A stretch of DNA of 26,614 nucleotides from Flavobacterium sp. UBA6195 (GCF_002422095.1 NZ_DITB01000001.1:1-26614); one strand, 5' to 3'; shown: positions 15,130 through 23,058, counted from the first letter of the stretch. Notes: a model not told the origin generated them from the sequence alone. Numbers and translations: made by a program.

Positions 15130-17466
15130 ATGAAAGCAATAATTCCTCCTTCGGGGGTTAGGGGGCTCAAAATAACAATTATAGGTGGTGGTCCAGGCGG
15201 ACTTTACTTTTCGATATTAACAAAAAAAGCAATGCCACATTGCCAAATCGATATTTACGAACGCAATAAACCCGATGATAGTTTTGGGTTTGGTGTCGTA
15301 TTTTCAGATGAAACTTTAGGTGAATTCCTAAAACGCGACATGCAATCATATGAATTAATTCGAAGCAAATTTGCCTATTGGGACGATATTATCGTAGCTC
15401 GTGATGGTGAATCGGTTAATATTGCTGGAAATGGCTTTTGCGGGTGTTCTCGTAAAACTCTATTGCAATTATTACAACAGCGTTGCATAGAACAAGGTGT
15501 AAATCTTCATTTCGAACAAAATGTTGATGATTTATCGCAATTCGCTGATTCGGATATCATTTTAGCTTCAGACGGAATTGCGAGTGCTATTCGTACGAAA
15601 TATGAAAAAGAATTCGGAACCAAAATCGAATTAAAGAAAAACCGATTCGTTTGGTTAGGCTCCACAAAACCTTTAGATGCTTTTACTTATTTCTTCAGAA
15701 GCACACCTTACGGAACCATTGTAGCTCACACCTATCAATATGAAGAAGGTATGAGTACATGGATTTTCGAATGTTCAGACGAAACCTGGCAAAAACATGG
15801 TTTTGAAGTGACAAATGAAGCCGATACGATGGCAAAAATTGCTGAAATCTTCAAAGAAGAATTAGACGGACATCCGTTAATTTCCAACAAATCACATTGG
15901 CGTCAATTTCCACATGTAACGAATGAAAAATGGTTTCACAACAACATTGTTTTACTAGGCGATGCCAAAGCTACAGCCCACTATTCTATTGGTTCAGGAA
16001 CTAAATTAGCGATGGATTGTGCTATCGGATTATCGGATGCTGTAATTGCGAATCCAAATAATGTGCAAGCTGCTTTCGAACAATACGATAAAACCCGAAG
16101 AAATACGGTAGAAATGATTCAATATGCAGCAGTCGTTTCTTTGGATTGGTTCGAAAATATGGACCGTCACATGCAACATCCATTCCAACAATTTGCTTTT
16201 GGTTGTATGACACGATCTAAAAAAGTGACGTATGAGAATTTACATTTGAGAGATAAATCATTTACCAATAAAGTTCTAAAAGAGTTTAATGATAATCTTG
16301 TCAAATCGAGCGAAGTTGAGATTGTTTCTGCAGCCTTCACTCCTTTCAAATTAAGAGAACTAGAACTTCCAAACCGCATCGTTATGGCGCCAATGGGACA
16401 ATATTCCGCTACAGACGGATTAGTTTCTGATTGGCATTTAGTGCATTACGGAAGCCGCGCTACTGGAGGTGTAGGATTAATCATCACCGAAATGACCGCC
16501 ATTTCCGAAACTGGAAGAATCACAGAAGGTTGTGCCGGAATATACAATGTAGAACAATTAAATCAATGGAAAAAAATCACGGATTTCATTCATAATAATA
16601 CAGAAACAAAAATCGGAATTCAATTAGGACATTCTGGAAGAAAAGGCGCTACTAAAAAACCTTGGGAAGGCAACGGTCCATTGGAAACGCCTTGGGATTT
16701 AATTTCCGCATCTCCTATTCCATTCAATGAAAATTTCACCTCTCCAAAGGAAATGACTTTAGAAGATATGGCGGAAATCAAAGCACAATTCGTTCAAGCA
16801 GCTAAAAATGTAGACGATGCTGGATTTGATATGATTGAATTACAAGCGCATCACGGTTTTTTATTAGCTTCTTTCTTGTCGCCATTGACTAACATTCGCA
16901 CGGATGAATTTGGTGGAAGCATAGAAAACCGTTTAAAATATCCATTAGAAGTTTTTAAAGCCATTCGTGACGTATTTACATCTGAAAAACCTATTTCGGT
17001 GCGAATTTCAGCAACAGATTGGGCAGAAAACGGAATTTCAGAACAAGAAGCAATAACTATTGCAACTGCATTCAAAAATGCTGGAGCGGATATCATCAAT
17101 GTTTCAACAGGAAATACAGTCGCAGGTCAAAAACCATTAACGGGTAGAATGTGGCAAACTCCTTTTTCAGATGCTGTTCGAAATACCGTTCATATTCCAA
17201 CGATAACCGCTGGATACATTCAAGATATTGACCAAATCAATACCATTCTTTTAAACGGAAGAGCCGATTTAGTCGCTTTAGGAAGACCTTTATTGTTAGA
17301 CGCTAATTTTGTTAGAAATGCTCAAGCCTACGAACAATTTCGAGCAAATGACATTCCAAATCCATACAAAATGGGCGTTTCGCATTTGTATCCACTAAAA
17401 GCTTCAGAAAGAAAACAAATGGAAGGCATGAAAAAAGCATTAAAACCGAAAAGCAATAAGAAGTAA
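15130..17466 (+). CDS. aryl-CoA monooxygenase fused to old-yellow-enzyme domain (2-aminobenzoyl-/salicylyl-CoA hydroxylase type)
   Basis: A 778-residue fusion. Residues 14 to about 390 are an FAD monooxygenase (ITIIGGGPGG at 15-24; FGFGVVFSDETL). About 397 to 760 are an FMN-dependent old yellow enzyme (LPNRIVMAPMGQYS; FLSPLTNIRTDEFGGSIENR). This is the layout of Azoarcus 2-aminobenzoyl-CoA monooxygenase/reductase and of salicylyl-CoA 5-hydroxylases. It should hydroxylate the ring of an aryl-CoA, here probably at C5. The OYE motif usually read HAAHG is QAHHG (572-576). The N-terminus MKAIIPPSGVRGLK contains 12 codons that look like an inserted GC-rich repeat; relatives start MKI. No other start codon is available nearby. 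Confidence 0.88.
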   Translation: MKAIIPPSGVRGLKITIIGGGPGGLYFSILTKKAMPHCQIDIYERNKPDDSFGFGVVFSDETLGEFLKRDMQSYELIRSKFAYWDDIIVARDGESVNIAGNGFCGCSRKTLLQLLQQRCIEQGVNLHFEQNVDDLSQFADSDIILASDGIASAIRTKYEKEFGTKIELKKNRFVWLGSTKPLDAFTYFFRSTPYGTIVAHTYQYEEGMSTWIFECSDETWQKHGFEVTNEADTMAKIAEIFKEELDGHPLISNKSHWRQFPHVTNEKWFHNNIVLLGDAKATAHYSIGSGTKLAMDCAIGLSDAVIANPNNVQAAFEQYDKTRRNTVEMIQYAAVVSLDWFENMDRHMQHPFQQFAFGCMTRSKKVTYENLHLRDKSFTNKVLKEFNDNLVKSSEVEIVSAAFTPFKLRELELPNRIVMAPMGQYSATDGLVSDWHLVHYGSRATGGVGLIITEMTAISETGRITEGCAGIYNVEQLNQWKKITDFIHNNTETKIGIQLGHSGRKGATKKPWEGNGPLETPWDLISASPIPFNENFTSPKEMTLEDMAEIKAQFVQAAKNVDDAGFDMIELQAHHGFLLASFLSPLTNIRTDEFGGSIENRLKYPLEVFKAIRDVFTSEKPISVRISATDWAENGISEQEAITIATAFKNAGADIINVSTGNTVAGQKPLTGRMWQTPFSDAVRNTVHIPTITAGYIQDIDQINTILLNGRADLVALGRPLLLDANFVRNAQAYEQFRANDIPNPYKMGVSHLYPLKASERKQMEGMKKALKPKSNKK
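15136..15171 (+). repeat. GC-rich dispersed repeat inserted in frame at the start of the monooxygenase
   Basis: This 36-base block separates the ATGAAA start from the ATAACAATT that begins the conserved nucleotide-binding strand. It contains CCTCC-TTC-GGGGG, a small hairpin, and a second G5 run. The composition is wholly unlike the AT-rich surroundings. GC-rich blocks of this kind are familiar between flavobacterial genes. It adds 12 codons without breaking the frame. Confidence 0.6.
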
Positions 17467-17468
17467 AT

Positions 17469-17863
17469 AATTACGAATTAGAAATTACGAATTATGAAAA
17501 GTGATAATGTTGTACAAATAAAAAGTTACGCATTTGCGGTCCGAATAATTAAGGTTTTTAAATATTTATCTGAACAAAAAAAGGAATTTGTTTTAAGTAA
17601 ACAACTTCTAAGATGTGGAACTTCAATTGGAGCTAATATTGAAGAAGCTATTGGAGGACAATCAGGAAAAGATTTTTTCGCCAAATTAACCATATCCTAT
17701 AAAGAAGCAAGAGAAACACATTATTGGATTAGATTATTAAAAGATACTGATTATTTATCTATTGAAGAAGCAGACAGCTTACTTAAAGATGTTGATGAGT
17801 TACTTAGAATAATTGGTTCCATTCAAAAAACGTTACGTAATTCGTAATTTAAAATTCGTAATT
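17469..17863 (+). mobile_element. compact element: four-helix-bundle gene between 26-base inverted repeats
   Basis: The left arm at 17469-17494 is AATTACGAATT, AGA, AATTACGAATTA. The reverse complement of the right arm at 17838-17863 is AATTACGAATT, TTA, AATTACGAATTA. They match at 24 of 26 positions. The 395-base unit holds only the four-helix-bundle gene, whose start codon begins at the last base of the left arm and whose stop codon lies inside the right arm. It splits an otherwise functional aromatic operon. No transposase is encoded and no clear target duplication was seen, so mobility is inferred. Confidence 0.6.
17494..17847 (+). CDS. four-helix-bundle protein (S23/TIGR02436 type)
   Basis: A 117-residue protein of the family first seen in intervening sequences of 23S rRNA genes and related in fold to the Avd accessory protein of diversity-generating retroelements. 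Typical blocks are AVRIIKVFKYL, LSKQLLRCGTSIGANIEEA (34-52), DFFAKLTISYKEARETHYWIRLL (61-83, a near-invariant helix) and the final helix ELLRIIGSIQKTL. It probably forms a pentameric nucleic-acid-binding barrel, but cellular role is unknown. It has no metabolic reason to be in this operon. It is bounded tightly by inverted repeats that supply its start and stop codons. Confidence 0.9.
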   Translation: MKSDNVVQIKSYAFAVRIIKVFKYLSEQKKEFVLSKQLLRCGTSIGANIEEAIGGQSGKDFFAKLTISYKEARETHYWIRLLKDTDYLSIEEADSLLKDVDELLRIIGSIQKTLRNS

Positions 17864-17864
17864 A

Positions 17865-19445
17865 ATGAAGGATAATTTCGCTCACAATAGCTTACCATCT
17901 CTGGAATTACAACCAGAATACACCTTTTTGGATTTACCTCAATTCCAACAACCAGAAATGTTGAATTGCGTGGATAAATTGCTAGATAGTCATATTCGAG
18001 AAGGTCGTGGAAATAATAGTTGCATTCGCACCTTTGAGGAAACTTGGACGTATCGAGATTTGTTTGAAAAAGCAAATCAAATTGCACATGTTTTGGTGGA
18101 TGATTTAGGCTTGAAATCAGGCAATCGTGTTTTGATTCGTTCGGCTAATAATCCGATGATGGTCGCTTGTTGGTTCGCTATTTTAAAAGCGGGTGGAATT
18201 GTCGTGGCAACCATGCCATTGCTTCGTTCAAAAGAATTAACAACGATAATCGATTGTGCCGAAATCTCACATGTATTGTGCGATAAGGAATTAGAAGAAG
18301 AAATCCATTTGGTAAAATCGGATTTCTTGAAACAAACGTGTTTTTATGGAAATTCGCAATTAGAGGAATTAATGGCTTCTAAACCTAAAACTTTCGAGAA
18401 CTATCATTCAAAATCCGATTCAATTGCTTTAATTGGCTTCACTTCTGGAACTACAGGATTACCCAAAATGACAGCACATTATCACAAAGATATTTTAAAT
18501 ATTTGTGAAGCGTTTCCAAAATATTCGCTCCAACCAACACAAAACGATATTTTCACAGGAAGTCCACCTTTAGGATTTACATTTGGTTTGGGCGGATTGG
18601 TGTTGTTTCCCATGTATTTCGGAGCTTCCACATTTCTAATAGAAAAACCAAGTCCAGATTTATTATTAAAAGCGATTCAGGATTTTAAAATTACGATTTG
18701 CTTCACCGCCCCTACTGCTTGGCGCATTATCACCACAAAAGTGCAAGATTATGATATTTCAAGTTTGAGAAAATGTGTATCTGCTGGCGAAACTTTACCA
18801 TTAAAAGTCTGGCAAGATTGGTATGATACTACGGGTTTAAAAATCATAGACGGAATCGGTGCTACCGAAATGTTGCATATTTTTATTTCGTCCAATGAAG
18901 AAAACATGAAACCAGGCGCTACAGGAAAAGCGATTACGGGTTACGAAGCTAAAATCATAGACAAACAAGGTAACGAATTACCAAGAAACGAAGCTGGAAA
19001 ACTAGCCGTTCGAGGAATTACAGGTTGTAAATACCTAAACCGAGAAGACAAACAACGCGAATATGTTGAAAACGGTTGGAACATCACAGGTGATATTTTC
19101 CGTCAAGATGAAGAAGGTTATTTCCATTTTGTAGCACGTGGCGATGACATGATTATTTCTTCGGGCTATAATATTGCGGCAATTGAAGTAGAATCCGTAC
19201 TTTTAACCCACGAAGCTATTTTGGAATGTGCTGTTGTTGGTTTACCCGATGAAGAACGAGGAATGCTGGTTTGTGCGCATATTGTGTTACATGACACATC
19301 TAAAGCGACAGATGTGATGAAAAATCGTATTCAACACTGGTTCAAAGAAGTAGCAGCTCCGTATAAATACCCAAGAGTAATAAATTTTGTGGAATGCTTA
19401 CCAAAAACGGAGACTGGAAAAATACAGAGATTTAAGTTGAAATAA
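17865..19445 (+). CDS. 2-aminobenzoate/salicylate-type aryl-CoA ligase
   Basis: A 526-residue AMP-forming ligase of the benzoate/2-aminobenzoate-CoA ligase branch. Motifs: phosphate loop FTSGTTGLPK (192-201), adenine motif DGIGATEMLHIF (329-340), GWNITGD (404-410), the hinge ARGDDMIISSGYNI, and catalytic Lys519 in LPKTETGK. It should activate an aromatic acid to the CoA thioester that the fused monooxygenase uses. Sequence style (PPLGFTFGLGGLVLFPM, ATEMLHIFIS) is closest to anthranilate-CoA ligases as I know them, but salicylate or benzoate cannot be excluded. The ATG at 17865 lies directly after the right repeat arm of the four-helix-bundle element, so that element has replaced its native upstream sequence. 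Confidence 0.85.
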   Translation: MKDNFAHNSLPSLELQPEYTFLDLPQFQQPEMLNCVDKLLDSHIREGRGNNSCIRTFEETWTYRDLFEKANQIAHVLVDDLGLKSGNRVLIRSANNPMMVACWFAILKAGGIVVATMPLLRSKELTTIIDCAEISHVLCDKELEEEIHLVKSDFLKQTCFYGNSQLEELMASKPKTFENYHSKSDSIALIGFTSGTTGLPKMTAHYHKDILNICEAFPKYSLQPTQNDIFTGSPPLGFTFGLGGLVLFPMYFGASTFLIEKPSPDLLLKAIQDFKITICFTAPTAWRIITTKVQDYDISSLRKCVSAGETLPLKVWQDWYDTTGLKIIDGIGATEMLHIFISSNEENMKPGATGKAITGYEAKIIDKQGNELPRNEAGKLAVRGITGCKYLNREDKQREYVENGWNITGDIFRQDEEGYFHFVARGDDMIISSGYNIAAIEVESVLLTHEAILECAVVGLPDEERGMLVCAHIVLHDTSKATDVMKNRIQHWFKEVAAPYKYPRVINFVECLPKTETGKIQRFKLK

Positions 19446-19461
19446 TATCAAGACATATATA

Positions 19462-19881
19462 ATGAGTGAATTCATAAAACAAGAAAAAGTACGCTTCCAA
19501 CATGTTGATTATGCTGGAATTGTCTTTTATCCCCGATTTTTAGAAATGCTAAATTGTTTAGTAGAAGATTGGTTTGAAGAAGCCTTAGACCGTCCTTTTT
19601 CAAAAATGCACGAAACCAACGGGATTCCAACGGTTGATTTAAAAATTCAATTCAAAAATGCAGCAAGATTAGGCGAAATCTTAACCAAAAAATTGTGGGT
19701 AAAAGAATTAAAAAGCTCCTCTATTCTTTGCGGATTTCAGTTTGTAAATGAAGCAGAAAATACCGTTTTAGAAGGCGAAGTTACCTTAGTAAACGTAGCT
19801 TTCAACCCAGAAAGAAATGGCATCAAAGCCGAACCTTTCACTGAAGAAATGAAAAATAAAATTATGAATTACCAATTATGA
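19462..19881 (+). CDS. hotdog-fold acyl-CoA thioesterase (4-hydroxybenzoyl-CoA thioesterase family)
   Basis: A 139-residue single hotdog domain. VRFQHVDYAGIVFYPRFLEM (10-29) carries the catalytic aspartate (Asp16) in the position of Asp17 of Pseudomonas 4-hydroxybenzoyl-CoA thioesterase. It should hydrolyse the hydroxylated aryl-CoA to the free acid (gentisate or 5-hydroxyanthranilate) before ring cleavage. It lies 16 bases after the ligase. The last codons, coding IMNYQL and the stop, overlap the left arm of a second inverted-repeat pair (19860-19885). The original C-terminus may therefore have been altered by insertion. Confidence 0.88.
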   Translation: MSEFIKQEKVRFQHVDYAGIVFYPRFLEMLNCLVEDWFEEALDRPFSKMHETNGIPTVDLKIQFKNAARLGEILTKKLWVKELKSSSILCGFQFVNEAENTVLEGEVTLVNVAFNPERNGIKAEPFTEEMKNKIMNYQL

Positions 19882-19934
19882 ATTACGATCTAATCTCGTT
19901 TCAATTCATAATTCGTAATTTTAAATTCGTAATT
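19860..19934. repeat. gene-less copy of the inverted-repeat pair
   Basis: The right arm at 19909-19934 matches the right arm at 17838-17863 at 25 of 26 positions. The left arm at 19860-19885 has AATTATGAATTA twice around CC and matches 17469-17494 at 22 of 26. Only 23 bases separate the arms, so the RNA could fold into a long hairpin. It looks like a MITE- or REP-like relative of the four-helix-bundle element. Confidence 0.65.
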
Positions 19935-19942
19935 ATATAACT

Positions 19943-20923
19943 ATGGAATTCAAAAAATTCAAAGCCGCAACCGTTCAAACTTCTCCTGTATTTCTAAATG
20001 TAGAAAAAACAGTGGATAAAGCTATCTCTTTCATTAAAGAAGCGAGCAATAACGGAGCCAAATTAATCGCTTTTCCAGAGGTTTTTTTAGCTGGATATCC
20101 GTATTGGAATTGGATTATGACACCCGTTCAAGGTAGTAAATGGTATGAAGAATTATATAAAAATTCGGTTGACGTTGCAGGTTCAGAAATTAAGAAACTT
20201 TGCTTAGCTGCTAAAGATAACGACATTCATATTGTGATGGGAATCAACGAGCGCGGTAAAAGCTATGGCGAAATTTACAATACGAATTTGATTATTGACA
20301 ATAAAGGCGTTATCGTTGGAAAACACAGAAAGTTAGTTCCAACATGGGCCGAAAAACTAACATGGTCTTCAGGTGATGGTTCTTCGTTAAAAGTGTACAA
20401 TACAGAAATTGGTCCCATCGGAACTTTAGCTTGTGGCGAAAACACAAATACATTAGCCCGTTTTACGCTACTTTCTCAAGGCGAATTGATTCACATTGCG
20501 AATTACATTTCATTGCCTGTAGCGCCACCCGATTATGATATGGCGGAAGCAATTAAAATTCGTGCCGCTGCACATTCGTTTGAAGGGAAATTATTTACGA
20601 TTGTTTCGTGTTCGACCGTTTCGCAAGAAATAAAAGATGCTTTACGTGCTGATGTTCCTAATGTAGATGAATTATTGGATAGAAAAAGCTCTGCTTTTTC
20701 AGGATTTATTGGTCCTAATGGAGCTGTCATCGGACAACCACTTATTGACGAAGAAGGAATGGTGTATGCCGAAATTGATTTAGCAAAATGCATCCAACCC
20801 AAACAAATGCACGATATTTTAGGGCATTACAACCGATTTGATATTTTCGATTTACGAGTAAACACGGCTCCAACTCGAAAAATTACGTTTATTGATAATC
20901 ATGAAGAGTTTAATAAAAGATAA
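19943..20923 (+). CDS. nitrilase-superfamily hydrolase
   Basis: A 326-residue carbon-nitrogen hydrolase with the catalytic triad Glu46 (AFPEVFLAGYP), Lys130 (KHRKLVP) and Cys164 (GTLACGENTNTLARF). Length and the C-G/W-E-N layout place it near the true nitrilase branch, but the usual CWE is CGE here. Nitrilases turn nitriles into acids plus ammonia; relatives hydrolyse amides. Inside this operon it would fit release of ammonia from maleamate, the amide expected when 5-hydroxyanthranilate is ring-cleaved and split. A conventional nitrile substrate feeding the pathway is the alternative. It begins 8 bases after the gene-less repeat pair. Confidence 0.85.
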   Translation: MEFKKFKAATVQTSPVFLNVEKTVDKAISFIKEASNNGAKLIAFPEVFLAGYPYWNWIMTPVQGSKWYEELYKNSVDVAGSEIKKLCLAAKDNDIHIVMGINERGKSYGEIYNTNLIIDNKGVIVGKHRKLVPTWAEKLTWSSGDGSSLKVYNTEIGPIGTLACGENTNTLARFTLLSQGELIHIANYISLPVAPPDYDMAEAIKIRAAAHSFEGKLFTIVSCSTVSQEIKDALRADVPNVDELLDRKSSAFSGFIGPNGAVIGQPLIDEEGMVYAEIDLAKCIQPKQMHDILGHYNRFDIFDLRVNTAPTRKITFIDNHEEFNKR

Positions 20924-20925
20924 AT

Positions 20926-20958
20926 AATTGGTGACTGAGGCTCTCGAAGTCACCAATT
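20926..20958. repeat. palindromic intergenic hairpin
   Basis: AATTGGTGACT (20926-20936) pairs perfectly with AGTCACCAATT (20948-20958). An inner GAG/CTC pair surrounds the loop GCT. No T-run follows, so it is not a standard terminator. It resembles the palindromic GTGACT...AGTCAC repeats scattered through flavobacterial genomes. It fills most of the gap before the dioxygenase gene and might protect mRNA or tune expression within the operon. Confidence 0.6.
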
Positions 20959-20971
20959 AAAACATAAAATT

Positions 20972-22084
20972 ATGGAAGAAAACAACTATTCAGACGATGT
21001 TTACGGAAGAGCTCGAGTTCAAGACTCTGATGAACTTAAGGCATATTATAAAGAATTAGAAACACTTGGTGCAGGTGCTTTATGGACAGTCGCTAATGAT
21101 ATTGAACCATGGGAACCACGTTCTACCTCTGTTCCTATGTTATGGAAATATGACGATTTACGTGATTTAGTGCTAAAATCATCGGAATTGGTAACTCCTG
21201 AACAAGCAGGAAGACGCGTAGTTTATTTGGTAAATGATAAAAGAAAAGACGTTTCAGCTGCTGTGGGTTGGTTATATACTGGAATTCAAGTTACACGTCC
21301 AGGTGAATTTACTTCGGCACACCGTCATCGTGCTTCTGCCCTACGTTTTATTATGGAAGGCGAAAAAGGTTATACGGTTGTAGATGGTAATAAAATCATG
21401 CTAGAAGTAAACGATTTTGTCATTACTCCTAATTCCACTTGGCATGAACATGGTGTAGAAGAAGGCGGAAAAACGTGTATTTGGCAAGATGGTTTGGATA
21501 TTCCGTTAGTGAATGCTTTAGAAGCCAATGATTATGCCGTTTTAGAAGGGAAACAAGAATTAATTGCTCCTTTAAATTATTCTCCAATTGCTTACGGTTG
21601 CGCAGGTTTAATTCCTGCCGATAAAGTTTGGGACAAACCGTATTCCCCTTTATTTAAATTTTCTTGGAAAAAGGTGTATCCAGCATTATTGGAAGCACAA
21701 AAAGTAACAGAAATCAATCCGTTTGATGGGATTTTTATGCAATATTCCAATCCATTAACTGGTGGTCATGTAATGCAAACTATGGGAGCAGCTATGCAAT
21801 TATTACCAGCAGGTTTCAAAGGAAAAGCACATAAACACACAGGTTCATTTGTGTACCAATGCGCCAAAGGAAGAGGTTACACCATCATCAACGGAAAACG
21901 TTTCGATTGGAAAGAAAGAGATATTTTCTGCGTTCCGAGTTGGGCGTGGCACGAACATCACAACTTATCCGAAACAGAAGATGCTTGCTTATTCAATTTC
22001 AATGATTTACCAGTAATTGAAGGTTTAGGATTATATCAAGGAAGAGAATTAACAGATAACAACGGACATCAACAAATTCAATAA
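20972..22084 (+). CDS. gentisate 1,2-dioxygenase-like bicupin ring-cleaving dioxygenase
   Basis: A 370-residue bicupin. The first cupin has the likely Fe(II) ligands His117, His119 (TSAHRHRASALRFI) and His158 (WHEHG). The second keeps histidines in KAHKHTGSF (287, 289) and WAWHEHHN (327, 329). Length and the ALWTVANDIEPWEPRS start match gentisate 1,2-dioxygenases, which open the ring between the carboxyl-bearing carbon and C2. With gentisate the product is maleylpyruvate; with 5-hydroxyanthranilate it would be the corresponding amide. The downstream hydrolase and maleate isomerase support this ring-cleavage type. Exact substrate is inferred. Confidence 0.88.
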   Translation: MEENNYSDDVYGRARVQDSDELKAYYKELETLGAGALWTVANDIEPWEPRSTSVPMLWKYDDLRDLVLKSSELVTPEQAGRRVVYLVNDKRKDVSAAVGWLYTGIQVTRPGEFTSAHRHRASALRFIMEGEKGYTVVDGNKIMLEVNDFVITPNSTWHEHGVEEGGKTCIWQDGLDIPLVNALEANDYAVLEGKQELIAPLNYSPIAYGCAGLIPADKVWDKPYSPLFKFSWKKVYPALLEAQKVTEINPFDGIFMQYSNPLTGGHVMQTMGAAMQLLPAGFKGKAHKHTGSFVYQCAKGRGYTIINGKRFDWKERDIFCVPSWAWHEHHNLSETEDACLFNFNDLPVIEGLGLYQGRELTDNNGHQQIQ

Positions 22085-22117
22085 CAATATCAAGTTCAAA
22101 AAGCAATCACAACAAAA

Positions 22118-22135
22118 AACTTTGCGAACTTTGCG
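22118..22135 (+). repeat. tandem 9-base repeat in the gap before the FAH-family gene
   Basis: AACTTTGCG occurs twice head to tail (22118-22126 and 22127-22135), about 15 bases before the next start codon. Sequences of this sort are widespread between flavobacterial genes. No function can be read from it. Confidence 0.45.
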
Positions 22136-22149
22136 TTTAATTAAAGAAT

Positions 22150-23058
22150 ATGAAACTACTTACTTACAAAACTCAAGACACCGAGCCACGTTTAGGCTTC
22201 ATTCATAACAAACAAGTAATCGACATGCAGGATTTTGGAGATATTTCCAATTTCCCGTTACCTAATGATATGTTGGAATTAATTGACATGGGCTTCGAAA
22301 TCATTGCAGAAATAACTGAAATGATTGCAGAAACTCCTGAGAATTTTTTCGAAGAAATCGCTTATGAAATGGATGAAGTAACCATTTTAGCTCCTATCGA
22401 AAAACCAAGAAAAAACATTATTGGAATTGGGTTGAATTATACTGAACACGTTGCAGAAAGCGCTCGTACGTTAGATACAACTGGAAAACTTCCAACCAAA
22501 CCAATTATCTTCTCAAAACCACCAACAACGGTTACAGCTACCAATACCGAAATTATCAAAAATACCAAACTTACATCTCAATTGGATTGGGAATGTGAAT
22601 TAGCGGTAATTATATCAAAAAAAGGGAAATACGTACCAAAATCTGAAGCATTAGATTATGTGTTTGGATATACCGTAATTAACGATATTTCAGCACGTGA
22701 TTGTCGTCGTGAAGGACAATGGATTGTTTCTAAAGGACAAGATACATTCGCTCCAATGGGACCTGTAATCGTAACAAAAGACGAAATTGAAAACCCACAC
22801 AACTTGAATTTATCATTAAAAGTTAATGGAGTTGAAAAACAAAATTCAAACACCAAATTCATGCTTTTCAACATCAACGATTTAATTGAAGATTTAAGTA
22901 CCGTTTTCACCTTAGAACCAGGCGATATAATAGCAACCGGAACTCCAGCAGGTGTTGGTGCCGGTCGTGACCCACAAGAATGGATGTACAATGGAGATGT
23001 GGTGGAAGCTACTGTGGAAGGAATTGGCACAATAGTGAATACGATTAAAGAAATATAG
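22150..23058 (+). CDS. fumarylacetoacetate hydrolase-family protein (maleyl-/fumarylpyruvate hydrolase)
   Basis: A 302-residue FAH-family hydrolase. The C-terminal catalytic domain starts near IIGIGLNYTEH (90-100). Metal ligands are probably Glu148 and Glu150 (LDWECELAVI) and Asp179 (TVINDISARD), with KGQDTFAPMGP (195-205) and GDIIATGTPAGVG (258-270) as family hallmarks. Such enzymes split beta-diketo acids; after gentisate-type cleavage this would give pyruvate plus a C4 acid. No maleylpyruvate (glutathione or mycothiol) isomerase is encoded, and a maleate isomerase follows. The enzyme therefore probably acts directly on the cis compound, giving maleate or maleamate. Confidence 0.87.
   Translation: MKLLTYKTQDTEPRLGFIHNKQVIDMQDFGDISNFPLPNDMLELIDMGFEIIAEITEMIAETPENFFEEIAYEMDEVTILAPIEKPRKNIIGIGLNYTEHVAESARTLDTTGKLPTKPIIFSKPPTTVTATNTEIIKNTKLTSQLDWECELAVIISKKGKYVPKSEALDYVFGYTVINDISARDCRREGQWIVSKGQDTFAPMGPVIVTKDEIENPHNLNLSLKVNGVEKQNSNTKFMLFNINDLIEDLSTVFTLEPGDIIATGTPAGVGAGRDPQEWMYNGDVVEATVEGIGTIVNTIKEI

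Noticed and set aside
17494..17847. Four-helix-bundle gene as a sign of a 23S rRNA intervening sequence
   Set aside because: No rRNA sequence surrounds it; both neighbours are intact metabolic genes.
17833..18087. 84-residue frame on the - strand at the start of the CoA ligase
   Set aside because: Antisense to the ligase N-terminus and to the repeat arm; no independent support.
22656..23030. 124-residue frame on the - strand within the FAH-family gene
   Set aside because: Shadow of a conserved gene; proline/serine-rich translation without any family motif.
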